64,000 bases of DNA from JBGPTF01 sp041490445 (GCA_041490445.1 JBGPTF010000001.1:1-64000); one strand, 5' to 3'. Shown: positions 27,326 to 37,539, numbered from the stretch's first letter. Notes: generated by a model from the letters alone, not told the origin. Program-made: numbers and translations.

Positions 27326-29488
27326 ATGACATCCGCAATCCAATACTGTGTCTCAAACATGATTGGTCGTCGAGTGCCCGCAGTGCTCCCGCGATGCGCG
27401 CTGGTTTTAGTCTTCATCGGGCTCTTCGGTGCAACCGCGCGGGCGCAACAGGAACCGCCGAAATGTCCGCCGCCAACGCGCACGGACTCCGTAAAGGAAA
27501 ACATCCATGGAGTCGAAATCGCCGATCCTTACCGGTGGCTCGAGGACCAGCAGAGCCCGGAGACGCGCGCGTGGATCGCGGCGCAGAATACCTGCACCGA
27601 ATCCGTCTTGCGCAAGCTTGCGGGCCGGGCCGCGATCGAGAAGCGGCTCACCGAATTGATGAAGGTGGATCAGATCGAGGTGCCCAGCGCGCGCCACGGC
27701 CGCTACTTCTTTCTGAAGCGAGCGGCGGGGCAGGATCTCTACGTGCTGTACACGCGCTCGGCCGACGGGGGTCGCGACGAAGTGCTGGTCGATCCCGCTT
27801 CGATGAGCCCCGATCACACGACCAGCGTGAATTTTCTGAACGCGTCCGACGACGGGCGGCTCGTGATCTTCGGCGTGCGGCAGGGCGGCGAGGACGAAAT
27901 CGGCATCCGCCTGCTCGATGCGGAAACGCACAAGGAACTGCCGGACCGCTTGCCCCGCGCGCGCTATTTTGCGAACGACAGCGGCAGCCTCGCGCTGAAG
28001 CCGGATAAGAGCGGTTTCTATTATTCGAAGATGACCCCGGAAGGCGCGCGAATTTTTTACCATGCGATCGGCAGTGATGCGTCGAGCGACCGGGAAGTCT
28101 TCGGCAAGCAATACGGCCCGGACAAGATCAGCGTGGTGAGCCTGTCGCCGGACGGGCGGTATCTCCTCTACAGCGTCTCCTATGGAGCCGGCAGTGAGCG
28201 CTCGGAAGTCTATCTGCAGGATGTTCACGACAACGGGCCGGTCGTGACCGTGGTGAACGACGTTGACGCATATACCTTCGCCCGGATCGCCGGCGATACC
28301 CTCTATCTGCTGACGAACTGGAACGCCCCGCGATGGCGGGTGATGGCAGCGGACGTGAAGAACCCCGGCCGCGAACACTGGCGCGAGATCATCCCGGAGA
28401 GCGATGCGCGCATCGAGGGTTGCTTCCTCGCCGGCGGCAAGCTCCTGGTGGACTACACCCGAAACGCGACTTCGCAATTGAAAGTCTTCGACACTTCGGG
28501 CAAGCCCGCCGGCGAAATCCGATTGCCAGCCCTCGGAACTGTGGGCGACGTTCACAGCCGCTGGGACAGCGACGAACTGTTCTTTTCGTTCCGCTCGTTT
28601 CCGATTCCGCCGGCGGTCTATCGCTACGATATGGCCAGGGGGGCGCTCACGATCTGGGCGAAACCGAATGTGCCGCTCGACAACCGGAGCTTCGAGGTGA
28701 AGCAGGTCTGGTACAACTCGAAGGACGGCACGCGCGTCCCGATGTTCCTGTTCCACAAGAAGGGCCTGCGGCTCGATGGGTCGAATCCAACGCTGCTGAC
28801 CGGCTATGGCGGATTTGACCTGAGCGAGACGCCGTCATTCCGAGAGATGGCGGTGGTGTGGGCGGAGCGCGGCGGCATCTGGGCCGTGCCCAATCTCCGC
28901 GGGGGCGGCGAATTCGGCGAGGCGTGGCACAAAGCGGGGATGCGCGAGAAGAAGCAAAACGTCTTCGACGACTTCTACGCGGCGGCGGAGTGGCTGATCC
29001 AGAATAAGTACACGAAACCGGCTAAGCTGGCGATTCACGGCGCGAGCAACGGGGGGTTGCTGGTCGGCGCAGCGATGACGCAGCGGCCGGACCTGTTCGG
29101 GGCGGTTATCTGCCTGTATCCGCTGCTCGACATGGTGCGGTTTCAGAAATTTCTCGTCGCGAGGTGGTGGGTGCCGGAGTACGGGTCGTCGGACGATCCG
29201 GAACAGTTCAAATACATCTACGCGTACTCTCCGTACCAGCACGTTCGGCCCGGCACGAACTACCCGGCCGTGCTGTTTATCACCGGGGACGGCGACACGC
29301 GCGTGGCGCCGCTCCATGCGCGGAAAATGGCAGCGGAAATGCAGGCCGCGGGCTCTCCACGTCCCGTTCTTCTGCTTTACGATACGAAGTCCGGACACTC
29401 GGGAGGCCGTCCGCTCGGCAAAGAGATCGAAGAAACCACGGATCAGATCAGCTTCCTGTTCTGGCAGCTTGGGGTACCTGCGCCGTGA
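27326..29488 (+). CDS. Exported prolyl oligopeptidase, family S9A, 720 aa
   Basis: A serine peptidase cleaving short peptides after proline. The ATG at 27326 follows GAGAGGATG; an internal Met at 27359 gives a shorter signal peptide and cannot be excluded. Signal segment: CALVLVFIGLFGATARAQ. The beta-propeller is at about residues 90-440, and the alpha/beta-hydrolase domain follows with nucleophile GASNGGLLVG, Asp in GDGDTRV and His in KSGHSGG. The N-terminal DPYRWLED motif is typical of true POPs. It starts 12 bases after the GcvT-like gene. Confidence 0.95.
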   Translation: MTSAIQYCVSNMIGRRVPAVLPRCALVLVFIGLFGATARAQQEPPKCPPPTRTDSVKENIHGVEIADPYRWLEDQQSPETRAWIAAQNTCTESVLRKLAGRAAIEKRLTELMKVDQIEVPSARHGRYFFLKRAAGQDLYVLYTRSADGGRDEVLVDPASMSPDHTTSVNFLNASDDGRLVIFGVRQGGEDEIGIRLLDAETHKELPDRLPRARYFANDSGSLALKPDKSGFYYSKMTPEGARIFYHAIGSDASSDREVFGKQYGPDKISVVSLSPDGRYLLYSVSYGAGSERSEVYLQDVHDNGPVVTVVNDVDAYTFARIAGDTLYLLTNWNAPRWRVMAADVKNPGREHWREIIPESDARIEGCFLAGGKLLVDYTRNATSQLKVFDTSGKPAGEIRLPALGTVGDVHSRWDSDELFFSFRSFPIPPAVYRYDMARGALTIWAKPNVPLDNRSFEVKQVWYNSKDGTRVPMFLFHKKGLRLDGSNPTLLTGYGGFDLSETPSFREMAVVWAERGGIWAVPNLRGGGEFGEAWHKAGMREKKQNVFDDFYAAAEWLIQNKYTKPAKLAIHGASNGGLLVGAAMTQRPDLFGAVICLYPLLDMVRFQKFLVARWWVPEYGSSDDPEQFKYIYAYSPYQHVRPGTNYPAVLFITGDGDTRVAPLHARKMAAEMQAAGSPRPVLLLYDTKSGHSGGRPLGKEIEETTDQISFLFWQLGVPAP

Positions 29489-29611
29489 GCGGTTCTGCGA
29501 GGCGGGAATAATAGTACGGGCAATATCAGTTCGCACAAGTGCGGAGGCGATTTTCGGAGGCTCAGTTTTGGGCCGGTGGATCTCCATCATTCATCACTTG
29601 GGAGAATAAAG

Positions 29612-31516
29612 ATGACTCGTTGTTTTAGAAGCACGGCAATTTTGACGATTTCCCTCGCGGCGGCTTCCCTTTTTGCAAGCCCCACTCTGCGCGGGCAGGC
29701 AGCGCCCGGCCCCATCCAGCTCCTGGTGGATGCCACGGAAGCGCCGCGGCAAATCCTGCACGCACGCGAGGTGATTCCCGTGAAGCCGGGGCCGATCACT
29801 CTTCTGTACGCGAAGTGGATTCCCGGCGAGCACATGCCGGACGGGCCGATCACGGATCTCGCCGGGCTGAAAATCAGCGCGCACGGCGCGCCGATTGCGT
29901 GGCGGCGCGACCTGCTGAACATGTTTGCCTTTCATCTCGACGTGCCCGCGGGGACGGACTCAATCGATGTGCAACTCGACTATCTGCTCACCGGCCCGGG
30001 CCAGAAGTTTTCGGCGGGAGCCTCGGCGACATCGCAGCTCACGCTCGTCAGTTGGAACCAGGTGCTGCTGTATCCGCAGGGTTGGCCGGCAAACGAGCTT
30101 ATGTTTGCGCCGAGCTTACGGATTCCACAGAGCTGGCAATTCGGCACGGCCCTGCCGGTCGAACAGCGCGCGGGCACGACGATCGAGTTCAAGCCGGCGC
30201 CGCTGAATACGCTGATCGATTCTCCGGTGCTGGCGGGGGCGCATGTCCGCGTGATCTCTCTGACGCCGGGAGAAAATCCTACGCACGAGATCGATCTCGC
30301 CGCGGACAGCGAGGCTGCGCTCGCGATGAGCACAGCGGACATCGAACACTACAAACACCTGGTCGCGGAGACGGGGGCACTTTTCGGCTCGCGCCATTAC
30401 CGGGATTACCATTTCCTTTTCACGCTGAGTGATGACGTGGCGCACTTCGGCCTGGAACATCACGAATCGAGCGACGATCGCGTGGCCGAGCGCACTGTGC
30501 TCGACGACGATCTCAAACTGACCAGCGCCAGCCTCTTACCGCACGAATTCACACATTCCTGGAACGGCAAGTTCCGCCGGCCCGCCGACCTGCTCTCCCC
30601 CGATTACCAGCAACCGATGAAAGGCGATTTGATGTGGGTGTACGAGGGCCTGACGGAATACATCGGCAATATCTTGACGGCGCGCAGCGGCTTGTGGACG
30701 CCGGAGCAATTCCGCGAATACACGGCGCGCACCGCCGGTTACCTGGACCATCGCCCCGGCCGGGAATGGCGCTCGCTGCAGGATACCGCGGACGCCGCGC
30801 AGCTTCTTTACACCGCGCCCGATCAGTGGGAAGCCTGGCGCCGGAGCACGGATTATTATGACGAAGGCTTTCTGGTCTGGCTCGACGTGGATACGACGAT
30901 CCGCCGTGAGACCCACGGACAAAAATCACTGAACGATTTTTGCCGGATCTTTCATGGCGGGCCGGGCGGCAGTCCCGAAACCAAGCCGTACACCTTTGGG
31001 GACATTGTCTCGACACTCAATCAGGTTGCTCCCTATGACTGGGCTGCCTTTTTGAACGAGCGGTTGAATTATCGGGGGCCGCATGCGCCGGTGGGAGGCC
31101 TGGAAAACGGGGGCTGGCGCGTGATCTACAACGAGACGCCCAACACCTACGATACTGCGAACGAACATGCTCGGAAGATCGTGGACTTGACGTATTCGAT
31201 CGGCCTAGTGACTGACGAGGAAGGCACGGTTCGCGACGTCCTGCCGGGGATGTCAGCCTACGCGGATGGCCTGGGTCCGGGAATGAGAATCGAAGCCGTG
31301 AATGGCCGGCAGTGGTCCGACGAAATTCTCCGTGAAGCGGTGCGCGATTCGAAATCCACCACCAGCGCGATGACTCTGCTTGTCGCCAACGGCGATTACT
31401 ACAGCACCGTGGCGCTCAACTATCACGGGGGGCTCCTCTATCCCCATCTTGAGAAGTTGACGAGCCGCCCCGATCTGCTGAGCGAGATCATTCAACCGCT
31501 TGCGGCGCGAAAATAG
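29612..31516 (+). CDS. Exported M61 glycyl-aminopeptidase-like metallopeptidase, 634 aa
   Basis: A zinc peptidase of the M61 family. The ATG at 29612 follows GGGAGAATAAAG. A signal peptide covers residues 1-28. The N-terminal beta domain (30-190) matches the M61 N domain; the catalytic part has PHEFTHSWNGK (HExxH) and the downstream Glu in YEGLTEYIG. The C-terminal ~100 residues (IGLVTDEEGTVRDVLPGMSA) form a PDZ-like domain, common in bacterial M61 enzymes. It prefers N-terminal Gly/Ala in characterised relatives. It sits between two S9 peptidases on the same strand. Confidence 0.93.
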   Translation: MTRCFRSTAILTISLAAASLFASPTLRGQAAPGPIQLLVDATEAPRQILHAREVIPVKPGPITLLYAKWIPGEHMPDGPITDLAGLKISAHGAPIAWRRDLLNMFAFHLDVPAGTDSIDVQLDYLLTGPGQKFSAGASATSQLTLVSWNQVLLYPQGWPANELMFAPSLRIPQSWQFGTALPVEQRAGTTIEFKPAPLNTLIDSPVLAGAHVRVISLTPGENPTHEIDLAADSEAALAMSTADIEHYKHLVAETGALFGSRHYRDYHFLFTLSDDVAHFGLEHHESSDDRVAERTVLDDDLKLTSASLLPHEFTHSWNGKFRRPADLLSPDYQQPMKGDLMWVYEGLTEYIGNILTARSGLWTPEQFREYTARTAGYLDHRPGREWRSLQDTADAAQLLYTAPDQWEAWRRSTDYYDEGFLVWLDVDTTIRRETHGQKSLNDFCRIFHGGPGGSPETKPYTFGDIVSTLNQVAPYDWAAFLNERLNYRGPHAPVGGLENGGWRVIYNETPNTYDTANEHARKIVDLTYSIGLVTDEEGTVRDVLPGMSAYADGLGPGMRIEAVNGRQWSDEILREAVRDSKSTTSAMTLLVANGDYYSTVALNYHGGLLYPHLEKLTSRPDLLSEIIQPLAARK

Positions 31517-31599
31517 CAGGCGTAAAGAAAGACTCGGGGAATGGTTTTCAAATCGGAAGCATTGCAGTGAAATGCAAATTCGAAGGGAGGGGGCAACCA

Positions 31600-33666
31600 A
31601 TGCGACGTTGGACGAAGGCATTTGCGCTGGCGGGAGTCCTGCTGACGCTCTGCGCGGTATGCACGCAGGCGCAGGAGAAATCGGACCGGCTCACGGCGAT
31701 GGATATTTTCAATCTGCAGAATGCAACCGATCCGCAGATTTCTCCCGACGGCATGAAAATCGTTTACGTCCGCAATTTCGCGGACGTGATGACGGACCGG
31801 CGATATGCAAACCTCTGGATCATCAATTTCGACGGAAGTGAGAATCGCGCGCTGACCACCGGCGACTTCGGCGACCGTTCGCCCATCTGGTCGCCCGACG
31901 GCACGCGCCTCGCGTACATCTCCGACCGGGACGGCAAACCGCAGATCTACGTCCGCTGGATGGACACGGGACAGACAGCGAGGATCACCAACGTCGATGA
32001 ACCGCCCAGCGGTATGGCCTGGTCGCCGGATGGAAAGCTGATTTCGTTCTCCTCACTTGTTCCCACGGCGCCTTTCAAAGTTGCCACGACGCCGACCCCG
32101 CCCCAAGGAGCAAAATGGGCTGATCCGCCGAGCGCATACGACCGTCTCCTGTACCGCTTCAACGGCAGAGGCTACTTGAAACCCGGTTATACGCAGCTCT
32201 TCCTCGTGGCAGCCGACGGCGGCGCGCCACGGCAGCTCACAACCGGCAACTTTCCGCACGGATCCGCAACCGGATTCGGTGGAGGCGGCGCCGTCTGGGC
32301 TCCGGATGGAACGGACCTGCTGGTTTCGATGAACGGCACGCCGGACTACGAGTACGAACCACTGCATACCGAAGTGTTCGAAGTCTCCGTGGCCGACGGG
32401 TCCACAAAACAGCTCACCCACCGCAACGGACCCAACAACAGTCCGGCGATTTCACCCGACGGCAAACTGATCGCCTACACGGGCTTCGATGACCGTTATC
32501 AGGGCCATCAGACGACGCACCTGTACCTGATGAATCGAGACGGCAGCAATCCGCGCGTCGCAACGCCGAAGCTCGACCGCGATGTGAGCGACCCCGAATG
32601 GGCGCCGGATGGAAGCGGGATTTACTTCACGTACGACGATGCCGGCGACACGAAGCTCGCGTTCTATTCGCTCGATGGAGACATCAAAATCATCGCCGAG
32701 CATCTTGGCAGCGGCGGGTCCAGCTACAGCGGCGGAGACGGATTCAGCGTCGCGCGGAACAGCAATGTCGCCTTCACCTTCGACACGACATCCGACGCCG
32801 GCGACATTGCCGCCGCATCGGCCGCGAAGCCGGCTGCGCATGTCCTGACCTCGCTCAACAAGGAACTGTTCACCCAGAAGAAACTCGGGGCAGTCGAAGA
32901 GATCTGGTACGAGTCTTCGGTGGACAAACGAAAAATTCAGGGCTGGATCGTGAAGCCACCGGATTTCGATGCCACGAAAAAGTACCCTTTGATCATCGAG
33001 ATTCATGGCGGTCCGTTCGCCAACTACGGCGACCGCTTCGACTCGATCAAGCAAATCTGGGCGGCGAAGGGCTATGTCGTGCTCTACGTCAATCCGCGCG
33101 GAAGCACGAGCTACGGCGAGGAATTCGCAAATCTGATTCATCACGCGTATCCCGGCGACGACTTTTTTGATTTGAATTCCGGAGTGGATGCAGCGATCGC
33201 GAAGGGCTACATCGACACAAACAATTTGTTCGTCACCGGAGGCTCCGGCGGGGGCGTATTGACATGCTGGATGATCGATCGCACGAATCGCTTCCGGGCG
33301 GCGGCGAGCCTTTATCCGGTGATCAACTGGTATAGCTGGGTGCTGACCTCGGACCTGCCGGCGTTCGGCAGCCTCTACTGGTTCCCCGGCCCGCCGTGGG
33401 ACAACATGGAGCAGTACATGAAGCGTTCGGTGCTCTCCTATGTGAAAAACGTAAAGACACCGACCCTTCTGATGACCGGCGAAGAGGACTTTCGCACGCC
33501 GATTTCGGAGGCGGAACAATTCTACGCGGCGCTGAAGCTCCTCAAAGTGGATGCAGCGCTCGTGCGCTTTCCCGGCGAGCCGCACGGCCTCCAGGCGCGG
33601 CCGAGCCACATGATCGACAAAACGCTGTACGTCCTTGGCTGGTTTGAGTCGCACCGGGCAAAGTAA
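31600..33666 (+). CDS. Exported S9-family peptidase (dipeptidyl/acylaminoacyl type), 688 aa
   Basis: The ATG at 31600 follows GGGAGGGGGC; the GTG at 31567 overlaps no ribosome site. Signal peptide residues 1-24. The N-terminal half is a WD40/TolB-like propeller with repeated xxSPDGxx blades (QISPDGMKIVYV, SPIWSPDGTRLAYIS). The C-terminal hydrolase domain carries nucleophile GGSGGGVLTCW, Asp in GEEDFRTP and His in GEPHGLQARP. It likely releases di- or tripeptides outside the cytoplasm. Similar in design to the gene at 37761. Confidence 0.93.
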   Translation: MRRWTKAFALAGVLLTLCAVCTQAQEKSDRLTAMDIFNLQNATDPQISPDGMKIVYVRNFADVMTDRRYANLWIINFDGSENRALTTGDFGDRSPIWSPDGTRLAYISDRDGKPQIYVRWMDTGQTARITNVDEPPSGMAWSPDGKLISFSSLVPTAPFKVATTPTPPQGAKWADPPSAYDRLLYRFNGRGYLKPGYTQLFLVAADGGAPRQLTTGNFPHGSATGFGGGGAVWAPDGTDLLVSMNGTPDYEYEPLHTEVFEVSVADGSTKQLTHRNGPNNSPAISPDGKLIAYTGFDDRYQGHQTTHLYLMNRDGSNPRVATPKLDRDVSDPEWAPDGSGIYFTYDDAGDTKLAFYSLDGDIKIIAEHLGSGGSSYSGGDGFSVARNSNVAFTFDTTSDAGDIAAASAAKPAAHVLTSLNKELFTQKKLGAVEEIWYESSVDKRKIQGWIVKPPDFDATKKYPLIIEIHGGPFANYGDRFDSIKQIWAAKGYVVLYVNPRGSTSYGEEFANLIHHAYPGDDFFDLNSGVDAAIAKGYIDTNNLFVTGGSGGGVLTCWMIDRTNRFRAAASLYPVINWYSWVLTSDLPAFGSLYWFPGPPWDNMEQYMKRSVLSYVKNVKTPTLLMTGEEDFRTPISEAEQFYAALKLLKVDAALVRFPGEPHGLQARPSHMIDKTLYVLGWFESHRAK

Positions 33667-33793
33667 CTTGCTTGATCGCTCGCGTTTTTGAGCGGCGACG
33701 ACCGGTTAGGGTCGAAGATCAGAGAAAGCGATGCGGCGGCGGAATCGAGCGCAGATCGCCGCTGCATCGCCTCTGTGTCCGGAAGGCTCGTGC

Positions 33794-34024
33794 ATGCGGA
33801 ACAAAATCATCCTCGGTTTTGGTGCGTTTCTGATGGTTCTCGGATTGACGGGGCTGATCGTCCGCCGGGTCAGCTACGCGACCGAGCGGGATCTCGTCAC
33901 TGTCGGCTCGAAACAAGCAACTTTCGAAATGAGGCGAGTGGTTGAGATTCCGCCGCTCTTGAGCGGACTCGTGGTCGCGAGTGGCGCTCTTCTCTTGTTC
34001 ATAGGATGGCAAAAAAAGGCCTGA
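33794..34024 (+). CDS. Small two-span membrane protein, 76 aa
   Basis: The ATG at 33794 follows GGAAGG with good spacing; the longer frame to 33731 is unlikely. The protein has two hydrophobic helices (IILGFGAFLMVLGLTGLIV; LLSGLVVASGALLLFIGW) joined by a loop of about 30 residues and ends in KKA. The pattern of a first helix, a short polar middle and a second helix resembles the small DUF3185-type proteins. Function unknown. Confidence 0.6.
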   Translation: MRNKIILGFGAFLMVLGLTGLIVRRVSYATERDLVTVGSKQATFEMRRVVEIPPLLSGLVVASGALLLFIGWQKKA

Positions 34025-34157
34025 GCACGCCTTTGTCTCGGAATCCCTCCTTGACGGACATCAACGCCCGAAGTAAGCTGCGCCAATTAGCGTAATTCAG
34101 GCCCGCATTTCGGTCCCTCTCGATTCCTTGGAATGACCTACTGAAGGAGGCTGATCC

Positions 34158-34523
34158 ATGGCGAAGACCTACGCGATGGTTGTCGGGGTCGTCCTGCTCC
34201 TGGTCGGGCTGCTCGGGTTTGTCAAGAACAATGGAGAGATGATGGGGCTGCATTTCAACACTCTCCACAATACGATTCATCTGGTCACCGGCCTGCTGGG
34301 TGTCTGGGCCGGGTTTGGGAAGAGTGTGAGCGCGCCGCGCATTTTTGCCCAGGCATTCGGGGTTATCTATACGCTGGTGGCGATTATCGGATTCGCTCAC
34401 ACGCCCGGCGGCATCAACGAACTGCTGATGCTGAACCCGCTCTACAACACCATCCACCTTATTATCGGCCTGCTAGGTCTGGCAGCCGGCTTCATGGGAG
34501 GGAAGCAGCCCGCGGCTGCCTAG
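34158..34523 (+). CDS. DUF4383-type membrane protein, 121 aa
   Basis: The ATG at 34158 follows GAAGGAGG. Four hydrophobic segments are visible, with the repeated N-x-x-H-x-x-x-G-x-x-G pattern typical of this family: LHNTIHLVTGLLGVWAG and LYNTIHLIIGLLGLAAG. The two halves of the protein are internally similar. Family members are small integral membrane proteins of unknown role, often near stress genes. Confidence 0.85.
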   Translation: MAKTYAMVVGVVLLLVGLLGFVKNNGEMMGLHFNTLHNTIHLVTGLLGVWAGFGKSVSAPRIFAQAFGVIYTLVAIIGFAHTPGGINELLMLNPLYNTIHLIIGLLGLAAGFMGGKQPAAA

Positions 34524-34689
34524 CCCGAGCCGCTCTCTCCCTGGCGCATACTTGGATAGAACGATAGATGTGTCTGTTCATCTATGCGACGAAAGAGATA
34601 GGTGTTAGCGCGGGAGTTGCTCCTGCCATTTTGGCGCTTGGCTGTTGGGCCATGAGCGCGGCATAACGTGCTACGGAGATCTGTGATCC

Positions 34690-35130
34690 GTGACAACGAA
34701 GCGCACTGGCGATCCCTGGATGCCGGCGGACGATTACGGCCGCTCGCTGCCGACGTTTACGGTCAATCTGCTTGTCCGCAAACTTGCGCGCTCGATTGAA
34801 TTCTACCGGGAAGTGCTCGGGGCGGCCGTACATTACTCCGACTCGGATTTCGCGGCGCTGCGCGTCGGCGAGCTCGAGTTCATGATTCACGCGGACCACA
34901 CCTACGACGGGCACCCGTGGGCGTTGGCGCTCCGGCGGGGCGGACCGCGCGGGTTGGGAGCAGAGTTGCGATTGTTCGGAGTGAACCCGGATGAAGTGGA
35001 AGCGCGAGCGCGGCAGAAGGGCGCGCGCGTGCTGCAGCCATCGCAGGACAAACCCCACGGCTGGCGGGATACGATTGTCGTCGATCCCGATGGCTACACG
35101 TGGGCGGTCGGCATGACGCTGGCGAAGTGA
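34690..35130 (+). CDS. VOC-superfamily (glyoxalase/bleomycin-resistance-like) protein, 146 aa
   Basis: A small single-chain VOC protein. The start is GTG at 34690 with a GGAG about 12 bases upstream. The first beta-alpha-beta-beta-beta module is TVNLLVRKLARSIEFYREVL, then FAALRVGELEFMIHAD; the second is GLGAELRLFGVNPDEVEARA then VDPDGYTWAVGM. The likely metal ligands (N-terminal and the Asp/Glu near DPDGY) are partly conserved, so it may be a dioxygenase-like or resistance protein. The substrate cannot be read. Its stop is 12 bases from the convergent cydB stop. Confidence 0.8.
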   Translation: MTTKRTGDPWMPADDYGRSLPTFTVNLLVRKLARSIEFYREVLGAAVHYSDSDFAALRVGELEFMIHADHTYDGHPWALALRRGGPRGLGAELRLFGVNPDEVEARARQKGARVLQPSQDKPHGWRDTIVVDPDGYTWAVGMTLAK

Positions 35131-35142
35131 CTTGCCCGGTGA

Positions 35143-36189
35143 TCAATATCCTTCGGATTCTGATCGCGCGGTGACTTTGCCGGCAAATCGGCGATAGGTG
35201 AAAACCGTGTAGCCGGTCGCGAGCGCCATGCCGATCAGCCACCAGATCAGTCCGATCTTCAACCCATAATCCTGCGCCTTCGTATTTTGCACCGTGAGCC
35301 CATAGGCCGGATTCGTGCTGGCCGGCAAGACGTAGGGGTGTAAACCAAACGCGACACTCGTCAACATTCCCACGATGTAAGCGCAAGAACCGGCGAATGC
35401 GCGGGCGTCTCTTCCCTGCCGGAGAAACCACGCCATGCTCGCCAGGCCGGCGGCCGCGAGCAACGGAAGAATAACTCCCCACGGCCGCGCCGACAGGCTC
35501 GAAGGTACGTGCGGCTGGACTCGAAACGTAACCGCCGTGATGAGCACCGTCAACGCGGCGGCGACTAGCCACGCGCGGCGCGCGAATCGCCGGGCCCGAT
35601 CTTGGAGATCGCCCGATGTTTTCAGCGCAACCCACAGCGCGCCGTGCAAAGCGAGCGCAGCCAAAGCAGTCACGCCGACGAGAATTGTGTACCAATCGAG
35701 GATGCCCGTGTTGGATCCAAGCTGAAAATTCGTCCACAGGGGCTCGAAAAAGCGGCCTTGCGAATCGAGCGGTACGCCGCGGACGACATTGCCGAGCGCC
35801 GCACCGTAGAAGACGGCCAACAACAGGCTCGAGAGCGAGAACACCACATCCCAGAATCCCGCCCACACGGCGCCTTCCACATGGCTGCGGAATTCGACGG
35901 AGACCCCGCGAAGAACGAGCAGCCACAGCACCATCATCAGCGGAAGATAGAAGCCGCTGAAGCTGGCGGCATAGAGGGTCGGAAACGCGAAGTAGAGCGT
36001 GCCGCCAGCGGCGAGCAGCCAAACTTCGTTGCCGTCCCACACAGGACCGATGGAGCGAATCACCTGGCGGCGCTCCGCATCCGTCTTCGCAATCCACAGA
36101 TGGATCGCGCCAGCCCCGAGATCGAAACCGTCAAGAACGACGTAGACCGTCAGCATCACCGCGACGAGACAAAACCAGATCTCACCCAT
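35143..36189 (-). CDS. cydB: Cytochrome bd ubiquinol oxidase subunit II
   Basis: A polytopic inner-membrane subunit of the high-affinity quinol oxidase. The ATG at 36189 follows GAGGAGGAAACC, 12 bases after the cydA stop. Family motifs: DGFDLGAGAIHLWIAKTDAE and RSIGPVWDGNEVWLLAAGG near the N-terminus, then about 8-9 transmembrane segments. Length (348 aa) is close to the usual 330-380. It pairs with CydA upstream in the same transcript. Confidence 0.95.
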   Translation of the reverse strand: MGEIWFCLVAVMLTVYVVLDGFDLGAGAIHLWIAKTDAERRQVIRSIGPVWDGNEVWLLAAGGTLYFAFPTLYAASFSGFYLPLMMVLWLLVLRGVSVEFRSHVEGAVWAGFWDVVFSLSSLLLAVFYGAALGNVVRGVPLDSQGRFFEPLWTNFQLGSNTGILDWYTILVGVTALAALALHGALWVALKTSGDLQDRARRFARRAWLVAAALTVLITAVTFRVQPHVPSSLSARPWGVILPLLAAAGLASMAWFLRQGRDARAFAGSCAYIVGMLTSVAFGLHPYVLPASTNPAYGLTVQNTKAQDYGLKIGLIWWLIGMALATGYTVFTYRRFAGKVTARSESEGY

Positions 36190-36201
36190 GCGGTTTCCTC
36201 C

Positions 36202-37539
36202 TCAGTCAGCGCTCGCGGTAGACGGGACAGGCCCGTGGTCGATTTCCCGGTAGACGAGGAACAAGAAAAGAATACCGAGCACCACATATAAGCCCATGAA
36301 TCCGATCAGAGTAAACCAGGCGTTGCCGGCGGACACTTGCGGGGAGACGCCGGCGCGGGTGCGCATCAGACCATAAATGAGCCACGGCTGCCGGCCCACC
36401 TCCGCGGTGATCCACCCGGCAGTGTTGGCAATGTAAGGGAACGGCAATGCGAGGAGGAGCGCCCAGAGAACAGCGCGCGAGGCGTAGAGAGTGCCTCGCC
36501 ACAGTTTCCAGCCCGCGATCAACAGCACGGCGATGAACATTGTGCCAAGCCCCACCATCACGTGATAGCTGTAATAAAGAAGAGAGATGTTGTCGGGGAG
36601 ATCCTGCGGCGAGTATTCGTCCATTCCCTTCACTTCCGCAGCCCAGGCCTGGTAGGTAAGAAAACTGAGCCCGCGCGGCAATACGAGCGGATTATCAAGC
36701 CGCCGCTTCTGCAGGTCGGGCTGCCCAAGGATGGCGAGTGGAGCACCCTGCTGCGTCTGAAAGAGCCCTTCCATCGCCGCCAGCGTCGCCGGTTGATTCT
36801 GCGCGATCATCTTTCCCTGGCCATCGCCGGTGGGAAAGAGCTGGAGAAGCGCGGCGACAAGGCCAACTGTCACCGCGATGCGCACGAATACCCGGCCGTA
36901 GGATTCGTGCTGCCGCGAGAGCAGATAAAATGCGCCGACAGAGGCCATGGTAAAGCTCCCGGTGATGACGGCGCCGAGCATCGTGTGCGGGTATTGCCAG
37001 AGCGCCCAGCGGTTCAGAAGCAGCGCCCAAAAGCTCGCCAATTGGAACTGCCCGTTCGCGCCCATGGAGTAACCTACCGGGTGCTGCATCCATGCGTCGG
37101 TAGCGACGATCAGGTAGCCGGAAAGCCACGAGCCGAGAAACATCATCAGTGAAGAAAACCAGTGGCCGCGCGGTCCCAGGCGTTTCTCGCCGAAAAGAAA
37201 CAGGCCGAGGAAGGAAGATTCCAGAAAAAACGAGAAAACGCCTTCCATCGCAAGGGTCTGGCCGATCACGCCACCGGCAGCCTTCGAGAATTCCGACCAG
37301 TTCGTGCCGAACTGAAATTCCATGGGGATGCCGGTAACAACGCCGAGCGCAAAGCTGATTCCGAAAATCCGTCCCCAGAATCTTGCGGCGCGGTTGTAGT
37401 GTTCCTCGCCAGTGCGCAGTGCCATGCTCTTGAGAATCAGGATGAGAAGCGCCAGCCCCATCGTGAGTTGGGGAAAGATGTAGTGGAAGGTTACCGTGAA
37501 GGCAAAATGCAGGCGATGGACGGTCAGCGCATCTTCCAA
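36202..37539 (-). CDS. cydA: Cytochrome bd ubiquinol oxidase subunit I
   Basis: The haem-bearing subunit. The start is a TTG at 37539 with AAAGGA 7 bases upstream; that start puts the conserved axial His at position 19 (HFAFTVTFHYIFP). The GRQPW motif that marks CydA is present (TAEVGRQPWLIYG). At 445 residues it is shorter than E. coli CydA (522) and has a short quinol loop, as in CioA/AppC-type oxidases. It reduces oxygen to water using quinol and contributes to respiration at low oxygen. The operon is cydA-cydB. Confidence 0.95.
   Translation of the reverse strand: MEDALTVHRLHFAFTVTFHYIFPQLTMGLALLILILKSMALRTGEEHYNRAARFWGRIFGISFALGVVTGIPMEFQFGTNWSEFSKAAGGVIGQTLAMEGVFSFFLESSFLGLFLFGEKRLGPRGHWFSSLMMFLGSWLSGYLIVATDAWMQHPVGYSMGANGQFQLASFWALLLNRWALWQYPHTMLGAVITGSFTMASVGAFYLLSRQHESYGRVFVRIAVTVGLVAALLQLFPTGDGQGKMIAQNQPATLAAMEGLFQTQQGAPLAILGQPDLQKRRLDNPLVLPRGLSFLTYQAWAAEVKGMDEYSPQDLPDNISLLYYSYHVMVGLGTMFIAVLLIAGWKLWRGTLYASRAVLWALLLALPFPYIANTAGWITAEVGRQPWLIYGLMRTRAGVSPQVSAGNAWFTLIGFMGLYVVLGILFLFLVYREIDHGPVPSTASAD

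Noticed and set aside
27407..28756. 449-codon minus-strand frame inside the S9A peptidase
   Set aside because: Antisense artefact of high GC; the plus strand has all the catalytic motifs.
32452..33654. 400-codon minus-strand frame inside the second S9 peptidase
   Set aside because: Same reason: shadow frame with low-complexity Arg/Val/Ala composition.
34552..34586. ATAGATG...CATCTAT inverted repeat before the VOC gene
   Set aside because: Only 7 bp, no T-run and about 100 bases from the gene start; too weak for an operator or terminator call.
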